This document shows positions 29,741-42,105 of a stretch of DNA of 64,000 nucleotides, piece by piece. A program made the position numbers and the translations under genes. Position 1 is the stretch's first letter, and every line of letters begins with the position of its first letter. A model generated the notes under the pieces. The model searched no databases, was not told the DNA's origin, and saw nothing but the letters and a program-made list of their open reading frames with translations. Source of the stretch: Circinella minor (taxonomy: Eukaryota > Mucoromycota > Mucoromycetes > Mucorales > Lichtheimiaceae); assembly GCA_016758965.1 (NCBI GenBank), contig JAEPRB010000029.1, positions 1 to 64,000 of the forward strand, read 5' to 3'.

Positions 29741-30454
29741 ATTTACTATTCCCCTTTTTAATTTTTTTTATTATATGAAAAGCTTTCCTTTATTTATTTT
29801 ATTTTATTCAATTAGTTCATATTAACTTTAACATTTAATTATCACACACCCTCGCTTTACTTCACATCTTACATTCATAACATATTTTTTTTTTTAGATA
29901 TTTATATACGTACTCTTTATGTAATAATAATATTTTCAACACCATATTATTTTATTGGATTTAAACTAATCTGCGTTTTTTTTTTTTTAATTTTGATGTT
30001 GATCTAATATTGTTCATCTGTTCTGCTGAAAAAGCTTTTATTAGGTATCAACTATGTACTAAAAAAATATTCAAGGAAGCCAGCGAAAGTAAATTTAAAT
30101 CGTTCTGGACAACCATCCTCAACTACTACTTTAAGCATTTCATTAAAATATATGTAACTAATATAGTGCTGTCATGCTCTCAAAAATTACAAAGTGTGTA
30201 TCGTGCAGCAGCCAATAATGAACGGAAGAGGTAAGCTGTACCGTTACAAACACCTTTGAAAAACTATGTTAACCTGTAGCAATATCATTATTTCGTTTTT
30301 TTACGCACTTGTTTATCTAAAAATAAAAGAAAGCTGTGAATATAGTACATATAGGTAGAACAAATTTTCAATTTGAGGGAGTTTTTTCTCTCTCTCTCTT
30401 ATATTAAATCAAAAATTGATTATGTCAATAGTTTGATTACAACAGGCATTAATT
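29741..30454. other. 3' flank of the transporter gene
   Basis: T-rich 3' flank. A plus-strand frame from about 30010 to 30234 (ending YRAAANNERKR) is open but lacks an ATG at its start and does not join in phase to the next candidate gene. Confidence 0.4.
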
Positions 30455-30916
30455 ATGTGTCCTACTGCTAGCAATAAAAGTGATTGTTCTCATCTATTCG
30501 ATCAAGGACTGCATTCTATTTTAGAATTGAAATCAAAGAAACACAAAGCATTAAGTGCATTATCAGCATATCTACAAATTATTGAACTGAATTATACTTG
30601 TTCGCCACATTATAGGTATATAAGCTGAAACAGTCAATTATGTAGAGATATGTTTTTAATAGTTAAACTTAACAAAAATGCTAGCTGTTTAAAGAAAGCC
30701 AACTGAATAAACATATAATCTTATTTAAAAGAACTATTGCTTTTGTGCAGTAAACAGACAATAATCAAACTGATGCGTTGGGAACGGGAAAAATCAAATA
30801 TTGTAGGCAGGTGTTTACATCTCATAGTGGCATATAGTTTACATTTGAAGCGAGAGTTTGATACCAGTCTATCTGAAACAGCATACACCAAGTGTAGTAA
30901 AAAAAAATTATGGTAG
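30455..30916 (+). CDS. Possible small two-exon gene, unrecognised
   Basis: Two candidate exons (30455-30615 and 30751-30916) join in frame to 108 residues, with donor GTATAT and acceptor TTTGTGCAG. The protein begins MCPTASNKSDCSHLFDQGLH, continues with a helical-looking Lys/Leu/Ser stretch (ILELKSKKHKALSALSAYLQ) and ends KCSKKKLW before a TAG. The matching intron phase and the amino-acid composition support a real gene, but there is no family match I can name. It may instead be a relic. Confidence 0.38.
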
Positions 30917-31935
30917 TTCTTCTGATTCTATCAAAAGACGTAAAAACAATGGTATTGGAGTGTGGTTCTAGTGTTTCAATTCACTCATCAAAGGCTATTC
31001 TCTCTGAGATTTGAAACGGTTGCAAACCGTTAAATAGATAAAAAAAGATCATGGTGAAATGCCAAAAAACCGATGGAAATGAATGAGAGATGTACACCCA
31101 CTGGGCGTTGAATATATCAAAAGGTCCTATTTAAAGTCACAGAACAAAAGCTGAAGTACATACGTGAAGGGATGGAATGCGTGTGAGTCTACAACGTTTA
31201 GAAAGGTAAGAAAAAAATATTGAGAATGAGGTTTCAAACTACAGAGATCGTCACGGGCTGAATATTGAGTATTTAAGACTGCATGAAAAATCAAATTTTA
31301 TCTATACGTAGGGTAAAAGAGTATCACAGATTTATTGAAAATTGCTATAAATGTGTTATAAAAGCTTGCGTTTACAACTTTTTCCTTATGACACTTGATG
31401 AAAGCTGTATTACATGAATAGATCACTAGTATCATTATTTATTTATTTTTCAATTTATGATATGATAAATCATATATAGTTTCGACTACTATTTGACTAT
31501 AATAAGTTTGTTATCGCTATATTTTTGCTTCGAAAGACTAGAAATTTACCAAGCTTTTAGGCACAATATATATGTTTATTTTTGACATACGTATTAAATG
31601 CTGCTCAGACCCGCTATTTTTAAGTTGTATCAGACAATAAAAATGTATTAGCAAAGGTAATATTGCTGGAGATCATAGAAAATGGTCAACTTGTATAAAG
31701 TTGTTCATTTGTAATGTTTTTGTATCAAGAGGTAGATTAGGGCTCGTTACCTCCGCACAGTCTTTGAAGAGATTCAAAACGAGAAAAACTTTTTAACTTG
31801 AGTACTGAATCATATCTTTTCTTCATCAATTATAAAAAATTATTTACTGTTACAGCTACAGATAAAATTTTATTGACATAATCCAACTTCCTTTTTTTTC
31901 CCCTTTGGCTACACAAGCTACAGCATTCAGACGAC
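30917..31935. other. Intergenic DNA before TAD3
   Basis: AT-rich DNA with no supported coding exon. The last 50 bases before the TAD3 start are a C/T tract, likely the core promoter or leader. Confidence 0.5.
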
Positions 31936-33203
31936 ATGAGCAAGAATGAAATTATACCACGATCAGAATGGCCATTTTTTGAGATACTTTCCGACGAGCA
32001 TACACGCACATTAGAGACTGTTAACGTCTATGTAACTAAAGTTGAACCGAAGCAAACTAAACATGTATTGGGGTAAACCGCCATTTTTTGTTCATTCATA
32101 TCTATCACTACAATTTTATTTTATTTTAGCTGATTCATTGAAATTTATATAGATTTGTACAAAAGCATCTTCCACCATTGCAGAATCTTGAACATTGTAG
32201 ACGTGTACAAAGAACCACTTTACCAGACTCAAGTAAAAGCTTTTTATCTTTATCATTATTATTTTTGCTGTCAAAATAAAGCGGCCTCATGAAAGAATTA
32301 TATCATTTTTAGGTTTCGAGTTAACTTTAATATTATGTCAAGAAACCTCAATGTCAAAAGAGGGAATAATGAAACGAGTAACAGAACATGGATTAGATCA
32401 ATTAATACAAATTAAAACCGTGCCTGTACCACGATATCCACCGTTAAATCGAACCCAATTTGAAGCATGGAAACATTTATGGCCTATTATTTTTCGAGAA
32501 GATACTCGACAAGATCCCAAATTTAGACAATCGGATATTTCCGCTATAGAGAAAAATTTGCACCAGGTTGCAGCTTTGGGTTCGGGATCGGCATATGCAC
32601 GGATTGTTGATCCAACCGACAATAGGGTCATTGCAGAAGGTGGTGACACTCGTCATACATCGCATCATCCTCTTCATCATGCCGTGATGAATTGTATTGA
32701 TGCTGTGGCTGCTATTGAAAAACAACACCGAGGTAATGAAGCGGGGAGTCGTCCCAAACGAAAAGTGGAAGAAATCACAGAAGGGCCGGTGGAAGGAGGA
32801 CAAACTAAAACAGCCTATCTTTGTACCGGTTATGATATGTATATTACACATGAACCATGTGCAATGTAAGTTGGAAAATGCATAAATTAAGATAACACTA
32901 TGTTATTGTCTTTCAAGAACTGATAAATATATAATTATATCCTTTCTCTAATACAGGTGTGCAATGGCACTGGTGCATTCACGAATCGGTCGAGTGTTCT
33001 ATAATATACCCACACGAACCGGTTGTTTGGGAACATTATATAAAATTCATTCGCATTCGAGTTTAAATCATCACTATCGTGTATTTCGACAAGGAACATC
33101 GTCATTATCTTCTACCATCCACATAAACACCAGCTCATTTTCTTCAGATTCAACTTTACCTACCTCAACAACAGCGACAGAATGTTCTGGAGAAAAATTA
33201 TGA
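31936..33203 (+). CDS. TAD3: tRNA-specific adenosine deaminase subunit TAD3 (ADAT3)
   Basis: Four exons (31936-32072, 32153-32232, 32313-32865, 32957-33203) give 338 residues. Tad3 is the non-catalytic partner of Tad2; the heterodimer converts A34 to inosine in tRNA anticodons. The deaminase domain is C-terminal: HPLHHAVMNCIDAVA carries the zinc-ligand region with Val where the catalytic Glu of an active deaminase (HAE) would be, and HEPCAMCAMALVHSRI supplies the PCxxC zinc ligands. The Val is the hallmark of ADAT3. The N-terminal half (PLQNLEHCRRVQR, LTLILCQE) matches the tRNA-binding region of the family. The last 45 residues are Ser/Thr-rich. Confidence 0.93.
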
Positions 33204-34202
33204 TAAATTCCATTATAATAAATGAAAATAATATAATTATGTATATACTATTATATCATTGAGCATAGGATATATGGTGTTAAAAACAGACGATTTACGT
33301 ACTATTTGTATGTAATCCATGCAACTTTGAACTTTAAATGTTATTTTTGTGCTATATATATATATAAATTATCCTTAATGGGAATTAAAAAAAATTGTTA
33401 GTAATATCGCTGTCATCGTTACTACGTATTTATTTATTGATAAGAATACGATCGACATCATCATTTTTATTTGTGTACATACCGGCATCGGTACAAGCAT
33501 ATATGTAATATATAAAAAGAAGCCGAGAGAAAGTAAACTTTATCAAGACAATCGAGTATAGTGTATATGTATATAGTGTATGTGTGTGTGTGTTCTATAA
33601 ACTCGAAACCTGTCACGTCGTGTCAAGTTTATCAGTACGAAGATTAACTGAAAACTTTATAATTGACTAATGAAAATTATGGGATACTTTTAAATATTTC
33701 TGCCTTAATCTGGAGGAAGAAGTGGATAACAAAAAAAAACATATATGCGGGACTTCAGGATATAGTATAAGGTTTATCGGGTGTCATTGATGAACTTTTA
33801 CTTGCATCAATCAATCATACGTACATAATAAAAGTTGTAAAATAGTTACAAAATTTTGCTTTTCCATACGTAGCAGCACATACCTTAATTTTTTTTAGCT
33901 TACTAATACGTACATTCTACTATAAATGAAAAAATATACAGTATAGAAATAATTTAGTAGGTTCAATCGTATTTTTTTTTTATTATGCAACGGGAACCAA
34001 TGACTCGGATTGATCGATGTTCTTTTTATTAGTATATAAGTCAACTCTTTTACATTATAACTTCCATTCCGAAAAGAAATTATAGCTCTTTCACTTTTAT
34101 AAATATTTATTGTATTTTATTATTCATAGCATATTAACGTGTATACATGTTCAAAACAACAATTATAGTAATAATAACGAATCAACCTCATGCCCTTCAA
34201 TA
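33204..34202. other. Intergenic DNA
   Basis: No gene is supported. Short TA and TG dinucleotide runs occur near 33354-33367 and 33577-33592. Confidence 0.5.
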
Positions 34203-36612
34203 ATGGACCGTATCTCTACCCAGAGTCTCACATCAACCGCATTTGAGTCCAGTAATATTGTTGATGATGAAGTGGACAAAAAAGTTTACATCAGGTGTGT
34301 TTTCTGTAGATTATTTGAAAATGCGATAAAAGAATGATATATTCAAATTACGTAGCTCACAAAAAATGCTAATAATTATCCGGTATATCATCTTTTTCTA
34401 TAACTTCGTCAAATAATACAGAAGTCAACAACAACAACAACAACAATGGTAATGACTATAGTATCAACAACAATAATGATAGTAACAGTTACACTGAGTC
34501 CAAGAAATTATTCTTCTTGTCTAAAGCTCGAACTATAATTCAGCGACAGATTGTATGTGATGACAATCGTTATGCTTTGCAAATGGGAGTAGCTTTCTTG
34601 GTAGCAACTCTATTTGTTGTTGTTGAACCTATCACTAAATTTGCAACCAATGCATTCTGGGTTGGTATGTTATACCTCAATATCTTCAATTAATAGCAAA
34701 TTACATCATATAAAAAAAACTTTATATTCATCAACTTATAAATCAAAATGCTAGGCGTCTTTGTGGTAACTGTATTGGATAATTCTGTGAGTGGTTTCTT
34801 AGCACTCAGTATACAGAGAATGATCGGTACGTTCATTGGTGGCGGTCTGTCGATCTTTGTTATGACACTTTCAAGAGTCATTTTCCCTATTATATGGAGT
34901 CCTGGAGCTACCGTATTTTTTGTTTCCTCATGTTCTGTCAAGTGTTTGCTATTGCTCGAATCAAATTAAGACCAAACATGAATTATGCCGGTGGGATTGT
35001 AAATATACTCCATCCCCCGGCTCTCTCTCTTTTTTTTTTTTTTTTTCAAAATATTAAACAGATCTTTTCCTTTTCCCCCTTATCATGTTTACAACCCCCT
35101 TTATTTACTTACATTTTTTTTAAGACGTCATATTTTTTAAAGGGCTTATTAACGACTGTGATTATTCTACTTTCTAGTTATCCTAATTTGATCCATGATA
35201 AAATCTTAGGAAGTGCCGAATTAGGCTTTTGGAGAGCGTATTCGATTTAATTATCGGAATATTTATCGCTACGTAAGTTATGTAAGATTTTTTTTTCTGT
35301 TCATTAAGCAGGAGAAAAGAAAACGCAGAACTTGAAAGTATTGAATATATATTAATTTTTAAGTTATTTTATTTAGGTGGGTATCATTATGTATATTTCC
35401 TTTGAAAGCTCGTAATGTTATGCAGAGAGTCACTAGAAGAAGCTGCAGATTTATATGAACAAGCAGCCATCTATTGTCTTGATCTGACGAACTTGGATGG
35501 TGTTACGTACAACATTACCAGTGAAGCTTGATATCGAACGCACAAAGAAAGAAACCAGAGTATTAGCAGAAAGTACGAAGCATAATAATAATAAGTACAA
35601 TGACGACACCAATAATGATGCTTTCAAATATAAACAAAATAATACCAACAAAGAAGTAAAACAAAAAGATATGAGAACAATAGGGTTGATGACAGACACA
35701 TGTTCATGCAGTGAAAATAATAAAACGCAAGAAGAGAAACAAGCGTCACTACGACAAACAACCATTCAAATTGAAGAGCCATTACAATGAACCTTACCTG
35801 CTACTACGACACTCAACCAAGATATGTAAATTTGGAACCATGGACTTATCAATGAGTTATGTGATGAAGCATTCCGTGTATTATCACGTCTTCAGACAGA
35901 AGCAACACTTTTGCGTAGTGCTAACAAAGAATATTATCTCTAAGTGTCTTTTCATTATATCTTTAGTGGTGGCAGACGAGAAAGATAGGGAAAGTATCTA
36001 CGACGTACAAAACAATACAGTGATTCGATTGATGCTATGAAACATATTGTCTGGCCCTTGGTATCATTTAGGTTGCTACGTACTGCCATTGATCAAATTT
36101 GATAATGCCAAAGAAGAAGAGTTTGTTCATAAGAACAGCTCAATGAAATTAAATAATAATACTGGTACCGATAATACTTCAACAGCAACAGCAGCAACAA
36201 CTATTCACGATCAGGTTACTTCAACCAAAACCTTATTGGAGAATTTTTGAAGATAGCTTATGGGTGATGCGAAAATTAGCGACTACGTATGCTGAAGGAT
36301 ACGAAACAGAACTTAAGCAATAATCCAGATTGGCCAATATTACAGTCGTGGCATATTGTGAATGGTGCGTTTTTAGTTCAGCAAGAACTTTTAGAAACAA
36401 TCAATATTATCCAGAGTTCTGATCATGTTGATGGTTTAAAACTTCTGTCATATTATGGTTTTCTTGTTCGATGTTCAACTATTTGGCAAGGTTTAGAATC
36501 AATTGTTAACAAGTTTGGACCACAACGACAAAAACGACAATCGTCTATATCAACATTCAGTCATATTTCATATCCACCATCATCTCAAGGAACTTTACAT
36601 GCCCAAGAGTAA
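34203..36612 (+). pseudogene. Decayed FUSC/ALMT-like membrane transporter gene
   Basis: Conserved-looking protein segments lie in order but in different frames. These are RYALQMGVAFLVATLFVVVE and VFVVTVLDNSVSGFLALSIQ (membrane repeats with GTFIGGGLSIFVMTL), then FLMFCQVFAIARIKLRPNMN, GLLTTVIILLSSYPNLI, DLIIGIFIAT, FPLKARNVM, ESLEEAADLYEQAAIYC, DEAFRVLSRLQTEATLLRS, DAMKHIVWPLVSFRLLRTAI and DWPILQSWHIVNGAFLVQQE. This order (membrane bundle, soluble helical domain) resembles the fungal fusaric-acid-resistance/aromatic-acid-exporter-like proteins. At least five frameshifts or stops separate the pieces, for example near 34915, 35225, 35430 and 35800-35860. Some introns still have good borders (34663-34755, and the donor near 35273). 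Neighbouring genes read cleanly, which argues against poor sequence as the sole cause. Confidence 0.7.
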
Positions 36613-36929
36613 TTAAAACATTTATCATTTTAGTATTAAAATATTAATGTTTTATTGTATTTTTATTATTATTTGAATTTATGTAGTTTTTTTTTATCCT
36701 TTCTGCATACATATATAAAAAATTTATACATGTAAATATAAAAAGCACTGTTCACTAATTCCAGTTTTCACTCATCATAACTATATCGGAGCAATAGTCG
36801 TGGTGGCTTGCGTGAATTTCTTTTTGGTAGGCAAGGGGTTCGCCCTTTTCTTTTACGACACACAACTTTATACATATAAACTCCCGTTCCTTCATTTTTG
36901 GGTGGAATTACAGCAATAAAAATTAAATA
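36613..36929. promoter_or_regulatory. Spacer and MRPL20 promoter
   Basis: The 317 bases between the pseudogene and MRPL20. The portion from about 36780 is less AT-rich and should contain the MRPL20 promoter. No named site is visible. Confidence 0.35.
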
Positions 36930-37379
36930 ATGTTTCGACACGTCATTCGTAGTGCAACAACAAATTCATCACGTCGTTGCTATGCAACCAAAAGCAAAAC
37001 AACAAACTTAACAACTAAACCGCTAGTTCCATTTAGTGAAACCACATTATCCGATGGTAGCATTTTTGTTACCCGCGAAGCTCCTGTACCATCTCAAGTT
37101 CAAGCAACAATCGCACCACCACTTCGTCAACCACGTCCTAGTGGTGAGAAATTGTCAACAGCACAAATTGAAGAAATGCGCCAATTACGGCAACAAGATC
37201 CATCAACTTGGACTCGAAAGAAATTAGCAGAAAAGTTCGGCTGTTCAGAATTGTTCGTCAGTATCTCTGCTCCGACTGTTAAACGTGCTGTTAAGGTTGA
37301 AATAGAACCAACCACTGAAGCCGGTTATAGAAAACAATTAATTCGTAAAAACCGTCAACGAAGACGTGAACTTTGGTAA
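36930..37379 (+). CDS. MRPL20: Mitochondrial large-subunit ribosomal protein mL58
   Basis: A single uninterrupted exon encodes 149 residues, one of the few intronless genes here. mL58 (yeast Mrpl20) is a fungal-type component of the mitochondrial 54S subunit. The first 30 residues are rich in Arg, Ser and Thr without acids, fitting an import presequence. The family signature lies at 75-115: STAQIEEMRQLRQQDPSTWT followed by KKLAEKFGCSELFVSISAP. The C-terminus is strongly basic (RKQLIRKNRQRRRELW). Length and motif order match the family. Confidence 0.9.
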   Translation: MFRHVIRSATTNSSRRCYATKSKTTNLTTKPLVPFSETTLSDGSIFVTREAPVPSQVQATIAPPLRQPRPSGEKLSTAQIEEMRQLRQQDPSTWTRKKLAEKFGCSELFVSISAPTVKRAVKVEIEPTTEAGYRKQLIRKNRQRRRELW

Positions 37380-38909
37380 TTTTTTTTTATCATACAAATA
37401 AATAATTGATTTCCTCTAAAAAGACGCACACGTCCAACAGATCTTTTTTTTTTCATGCCACAACAACATTATTATTGTCTCTTCCTCTCCCCCTTATTTT
37501 TGCTGTAAACAAACTATCTTTTTTCGGTTCCCCCCCAACAATAACATATTTTACATATACACCTTCTCGTCCATACACACATACAAAAGTAAACATTTTG
37601 CATCTAAATAAATGAAATTAAACGTTTATACTATAATATTTACAACATGCATGATTTATATTTATTTTGAATTATGGGGTGAATCAAACAATTATAAACA
37701 GGAACATTTAACTTTTTATATCGAATTATCCATCGGAGGAAGAACCTATGGATTTATTGACATCATTAGCATAAATTCTATTTGTACGTAATCTTAATAC
37801 AAATCTAAGGTTAATGCGGCGCTTATTTCTTTTAAGAGAATCAAATGTTTGTATATTTATTTTCGCTCTTTTTTTTTTTATTATCCTTTTTGTTTTCATA
37901 TAAGTTTAAATCATCTTCTGCTCTTTTTATTATCCTTCTTTTCCTTTCTATTACAAAAACGCCAACGGATATATAAAATAATAATAATATGAGGCTGAAA
38001 CACTTATCAAAGGAAAACATTGATAAGTAGTAATAAATAAATAGCAGAAATGAATCCCCGGTTTTGCTTTGTTTTTTGATCAAATTTTATCGTTCTTTCT
38101 ATCCTACCCCGCAAAACTTACCTATGAAAGAAACATTAAGAAGATATTTTTGCGAGAAAAAAAAAAGTGAAACAATACCATTGTTAAATGATTATCCAAA
38201 GTTGAAAAATAAAAAAATTGTTTGATGAAAGCATTTAGTTCAAAACCAATAAAGAAACTAATATGGAAAATGAAGCAGAATAAAAGTATTCCATAGGATT
38301 TGTTGGAGGTTTTTTTTTTTTAATAATATTGCATGATTATTCGTTCACGGAATACGACAGAAGGCGAGGGGTAGATTTTTCATGGAGAATCGGATGATAT
38401 TGAACCCAGCTATTACAGTGAGGAGACTGCGTTACACAATGAATTGTGGAGCCATCAGGTATGTTTTGCATAAGTGCGATGAGTGTTTGATTGTGAGTGT
38501 GGGAGATTCTCTTTTTATTTTATTCTTTTATAAAAAAGAAGCAATATGGTCTCTTGAATAGAAAGTGATTTCTAATAAGTAATTATTATGTATCATCTTA
38601 TTTTTCTTTGATGATGATTGCCATGGTAATAGTTGTATAATATAATAAGAAGAGAGGAATTGAAGGCAGGATTTATTTGATTGCATAAGTAAAGGGTCAC
38701 ATGTTTTCTACGAGTCCTCCCACTCTTTTTTATAGTGGGTAAAAAATATATAATTTACCCTCGACTTTCTACTTTTCTTTTTTCTTTTCTTCACTTCTTT
38801 TCCTTTTTTCATATAATTATAAAAATAAAATCATTTTAATTTTTTTTTCTTCTCTCTTCTTCCTTCTTTTAATTCTTTTTTTATTTCAACACAAAGAATA
38901 ATAACGATA
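37380..38909. other. Intergenic DNA with one exon-like island
   Basis: Mostly AT-rich DNA with polypyrimidine tracts. One island at 38376-38459 has coding-like composition and is listed separately. The last 150 bases are a long C/T tract leading to the next start codon. Confidence 0.45.
38376..38459 (+). other. Orphan exon-like segment
   Basis: Between an acceptor-like GGGGTAG and a good donor (CAG then GTATGTT), one frame reads GESDDIEPSYYSEETALHN then ELWSHQ. Composition is clearly more protein-like than its flanks. I found no partner exon in phase; the simple join to the gene at 38910 is out of frame. It may be a relic or part of an unannotated upstream transcript. Confidence 0.25.
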
Positions 38910-40320
38910 ATGAAAGATCAAGATCAAAGTTCAAAAACAGGCGATTGTAGAGATACACCAATACCTCCTCCCATTCCACCTCCTGCACCACCTCAATCAT
39001 CAAGTCGAAATCCTTCATCACTACTTTCGCCCTGGTGGTCAGCTGAACCACTTCCAGAACGATCTACAGAACCGAAACAAAAAAAGAGCCGTCGTACATT
39101 CATCAACTTTACACGAATCGCAAACGCAATAGAATACGATGGCGATGGTAAAAAAACAGGCAAATCAACCCAACTTTTTACAGAACGGTGTTATTTATCA
39201 ACTAGAAACAAAGATCTTGGAGATCAACAGTCAGATAGTAGTAATAATAATAACGGGATACCAAAAAAAATACCTTCTGATTGTAAAATGGTTTGTTTCT
39301 TACGTGAAAATGATGAACGGAGGAAAGAACGACAAGAAAAGAATAAGTCAATATGGAATCCATTTCATGGTTTATGGATCGTAGTTGCAACAACACATGC
39401 TCGATGTATGGAACATACTGCTGGTATGTTTTTTTTTTCTTTTCTCTTTAAATATAATGAATATTGTATATGTATATATGTATATATTGTTTGTGTTATC
39501 GTGATACTATGATGGATTAGATAGTGCTGGTTTATAAAAAAAAAAAAACCGGACATACGCATAACACACACATATACATACATCTATATGTATATACAAT
39601 AACACACAGGCCACAACAAAAAACAAAACTTTTTTCTCACGTGTTTGTTATAAAATAATGCATATCATATAGAAAAAGACATTATCAAAAAGTCCCAGTA
39701 AGTTTTTTTTTTTTTTTTATATATATAAACATCATGTGGTTTTATTATTATCATTATCATTATAAATTTCCAAAAGAAAACAAAAATTTACTGATTTACT
39801 CATGATAACTATTATACTTTTTTAATTTTATAACAAACAGTTCAGATTATTATACGATTGAATTGGGTGAAAGGTTTAGTGGATCAGGAGATGATGGTAA
39901 GTTTTTGAGCTCGTATATTTTTTCACAATTTGATATCGCTTCTTTTTATATATGTATATATATCTTATTTTATTATTCCCAACCTTCCTAACACCAATAT
40001 CCAAACTATCCTAAATGGAGTTTATTTACTAATTTTGTTCCTCCGCGCGATTTACTTGTTTATTTTTTTTTATTTCATAATTGACAGCAAAACGGATTGT
40101 AACCAAGACATTCGCACCTTTACAAGAATTGACGAGACGATATGTTCTATCTTGGAAAGATGGTACTCAGCAATTATTTTTCCAAAAATTCTGGGAAAGT
40201 ACAAAACGTGGTGACGCTTTTCATCTTGTACGAGATAATACAAAGAAACTCTTTGAATCTGTAACTGGTACAGATAAATCAAGTCAAGATGATGATAGTA
40301 AAAAAGGTTCTAGTCAATAA
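38910..40320 (+). CDS. Proline-rich N-terminus protein of unknown function
   Basis: Three exons (38910-39423, 39846-39896, 40088-40320) join in frame to 265 residues. The second exon must use the second of two adjacent AG acceptors (TTCAG at 39841-39845) to keep the frame. The N-terminus is disordered with PIPPPIPPPAPPQ, possibly binding SH3 or WW domains. Residues from about 60 onward look folded: FINFTRIANAIEYDGDG, SIWNPFHGLWIVVATTHARC, DYYTIELGERFSGSG and then FAPLQELTRRYVLSWKDGTQ and FFQKFWESTKRGDAFHLV. The tail is polar (GTDKSSQDDDSKKGSSQ). I do not recognise the family. It runs convergently to RCE1 with a gap of about 350 bases. Confidence 0.72.
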
Positions 40321-40478
40321 TTTATTATCATTACTACGTTTACATATGAACATATCCCTTTTGAAACTATCATGTTTTCCCGATCGATACTTTATATATT
40401 CCCTATTTTCTTCTCTTTTCCTTCTTATATTTTTTTTTATTATTGTTTCTGTTTATTTTCATTTCATTTTTTCTATCT

Positions 40479-40511
<33 letters not shown>

Positions 40512-40668
40512 CTTGACTTTGGTAATCAACAACAACAGCAAAATCGCACAAAAAAAAGCATACCCAAACAATAACCCTTTTTTACACACATATACACACC
40601 CACCCACCCAAGAAGCAACTTCACTATCACTGAAAATATACGTATTTATATACATTATGTTTTTTTTA
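40321..40668. terminator. Convergent 3' region with a 30-base T tract
   Basis: The spacer separates two convergent genes and should hold both polyadenylation regions. A run of 30 T lies at 40482-40511. No coding content. Confidence 0.4.
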
Positions 40669-42105
40669 TTATGCTGATGCAGGCCAATATAAAGATCCAC
40701 CCACATTTGATGGATTAGTTAGAGGATATAATAACCAGTAAAACAAAATAACACCCATAACAAATGAACACATAATAACTAATATAAAAAAAAGGCATAC
40801 AATCCATAAGGCTATTAGAAAAACATGGTTTTTTTTTCTGAAATCTTATATAAAACTTTGTCAAATAATAATTACCCGCTCGTTTTATTGGAGGTTGGAG
40901 TTGTATGTCGCTAACATCAGGGAATCCCATTATGTTACAGAATGAATGGCATAATATAGGAGACCAAATACTACCAAGTCGTAAAAATGCAAAACTAACG
41001 TACCAACCAAATATGGTCGTATAACAGAATTGAAATACTATAGAAATGACGTAGGGGTGGGAAGTGGTTATAGCCATGGTTTAATATGAAAATTCTAGTT
41101 CTTTTTTTTTTCTTTTTGGCTATAATTGTGATTTGGGCTTATAATGAACACATACATGATGATAGTAATACAAGTTTAAGTACTTTTATATTGGCACCCC
41201 ATTGATTATAATTTTCCCAAGCATGATGAAGATGAGCTATATAAGAAATAAACAATAAGATAAATGAATAAAGTAACCTGTCTTTCTTTTCTATTTTTTC
41301 ATCGTATAATTCTTACCTAAACCAAAATACATTGGTGAGACAAATACTAAATAAGTTGTTGGTAGACCCGCTTGATATAAGACTGCAATCATACATGAGC
41401 GAAACACAAATTCTTCTGTTACTGGTGCCTGTATAGTATTTTACATTTATGTATTTGGAGACATTTAGTTTCTTTTTTGCCAGGAAGAAAACAATACACC
41501 AATGAAACGACGCTTTTTTTTTTCATCAGAATATAAAAAAAAAGAAGTTTACCACAACATAGTTTCGTTGTCCTAACAACGAAAAGAAAACATCCTTGAC
41601 ATCACGTCTGAAATCAAAATTGGTTTGAAATAAAAGGTTTTCTTCGAAATAAAGTTGAACAAGTGGTCCAAGAAATAAAATAGCCGTCAGCAACACAGGT
41701 CCTGTTAATCCAATCAGCCCAGGGACTGAGTAAGGTAATGATAATCCGAGTATTTGAAAAATTGAATGCTTTTTTTTTAAAAAAAAATAAATAAATACAA
41801 AAAGCCATAGAAAAGTATGTGTATCAGTTTTCTCGGTCTTTGTATTTGTAAACTATTCCCAGTTATAGAATACCTACATTGGTGGAATGGGAGGGTACAA
41901 TGAACCATACAATAAGTGGAGAAACGATGGAAGCAAAAGTCACTGCCTTAATTCGATTGCGAATTACCGTAGGATGATTCCTTGATAACTTTGCGCTATT
42001 TGCGTCTCGAAATAAATAAAAACCAGCTACATAAATGAAAGCGAATGCAATGCAAATAACATTGGCTATGCTTGGAGAAATATCATTTTGTAACGCTTTT
42101 ACCAT
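40669..42105 (-). CDS. RCE1: CAAX prenyl protease 2 (RCE1)
   Basis: Six or so exons chain in phase to a multi-spanning protein of about 310 residues. Rce1 is the ER-membrane glutamate protease that removes the last three residues from farnesylated or geranylgeranylated CAAX proteins such as Ras. The catalytic signature is present: APVTEEFVFRSCMI (the EExxxR motif), FGLAHLHHAWE (the paired histidines) and LGSIWSPILCHSFCNIMG. The first ATG in frame is at 42105 (MVKALQNDISPSIANVIC); the open frame extends 15 bases further but lacks ATG. The C-terminal exon adds a last membrane segment and ends SLYWPASA. One acceptor (41769) directly follows a run of nine A. Confidence 0.9.

Noticed and set aside
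32398..32649. Minus-strand frames inside TAD3
   Set aside because: Shadows of the large TAD3 exon, which has the deaminase motifs.
32660..32720. Missing catalytic Glu in the TAD3 deaminase motif as evidence of a broken gene
   Set aside because: Val at this position is the normal state of ADAT3 subunits, so it is not damage.
37841..38083. Minus-strand Lys/Ile-rich frame
   Set aside because: Low-complexity frame from AT-rich DNA with no supporting features.
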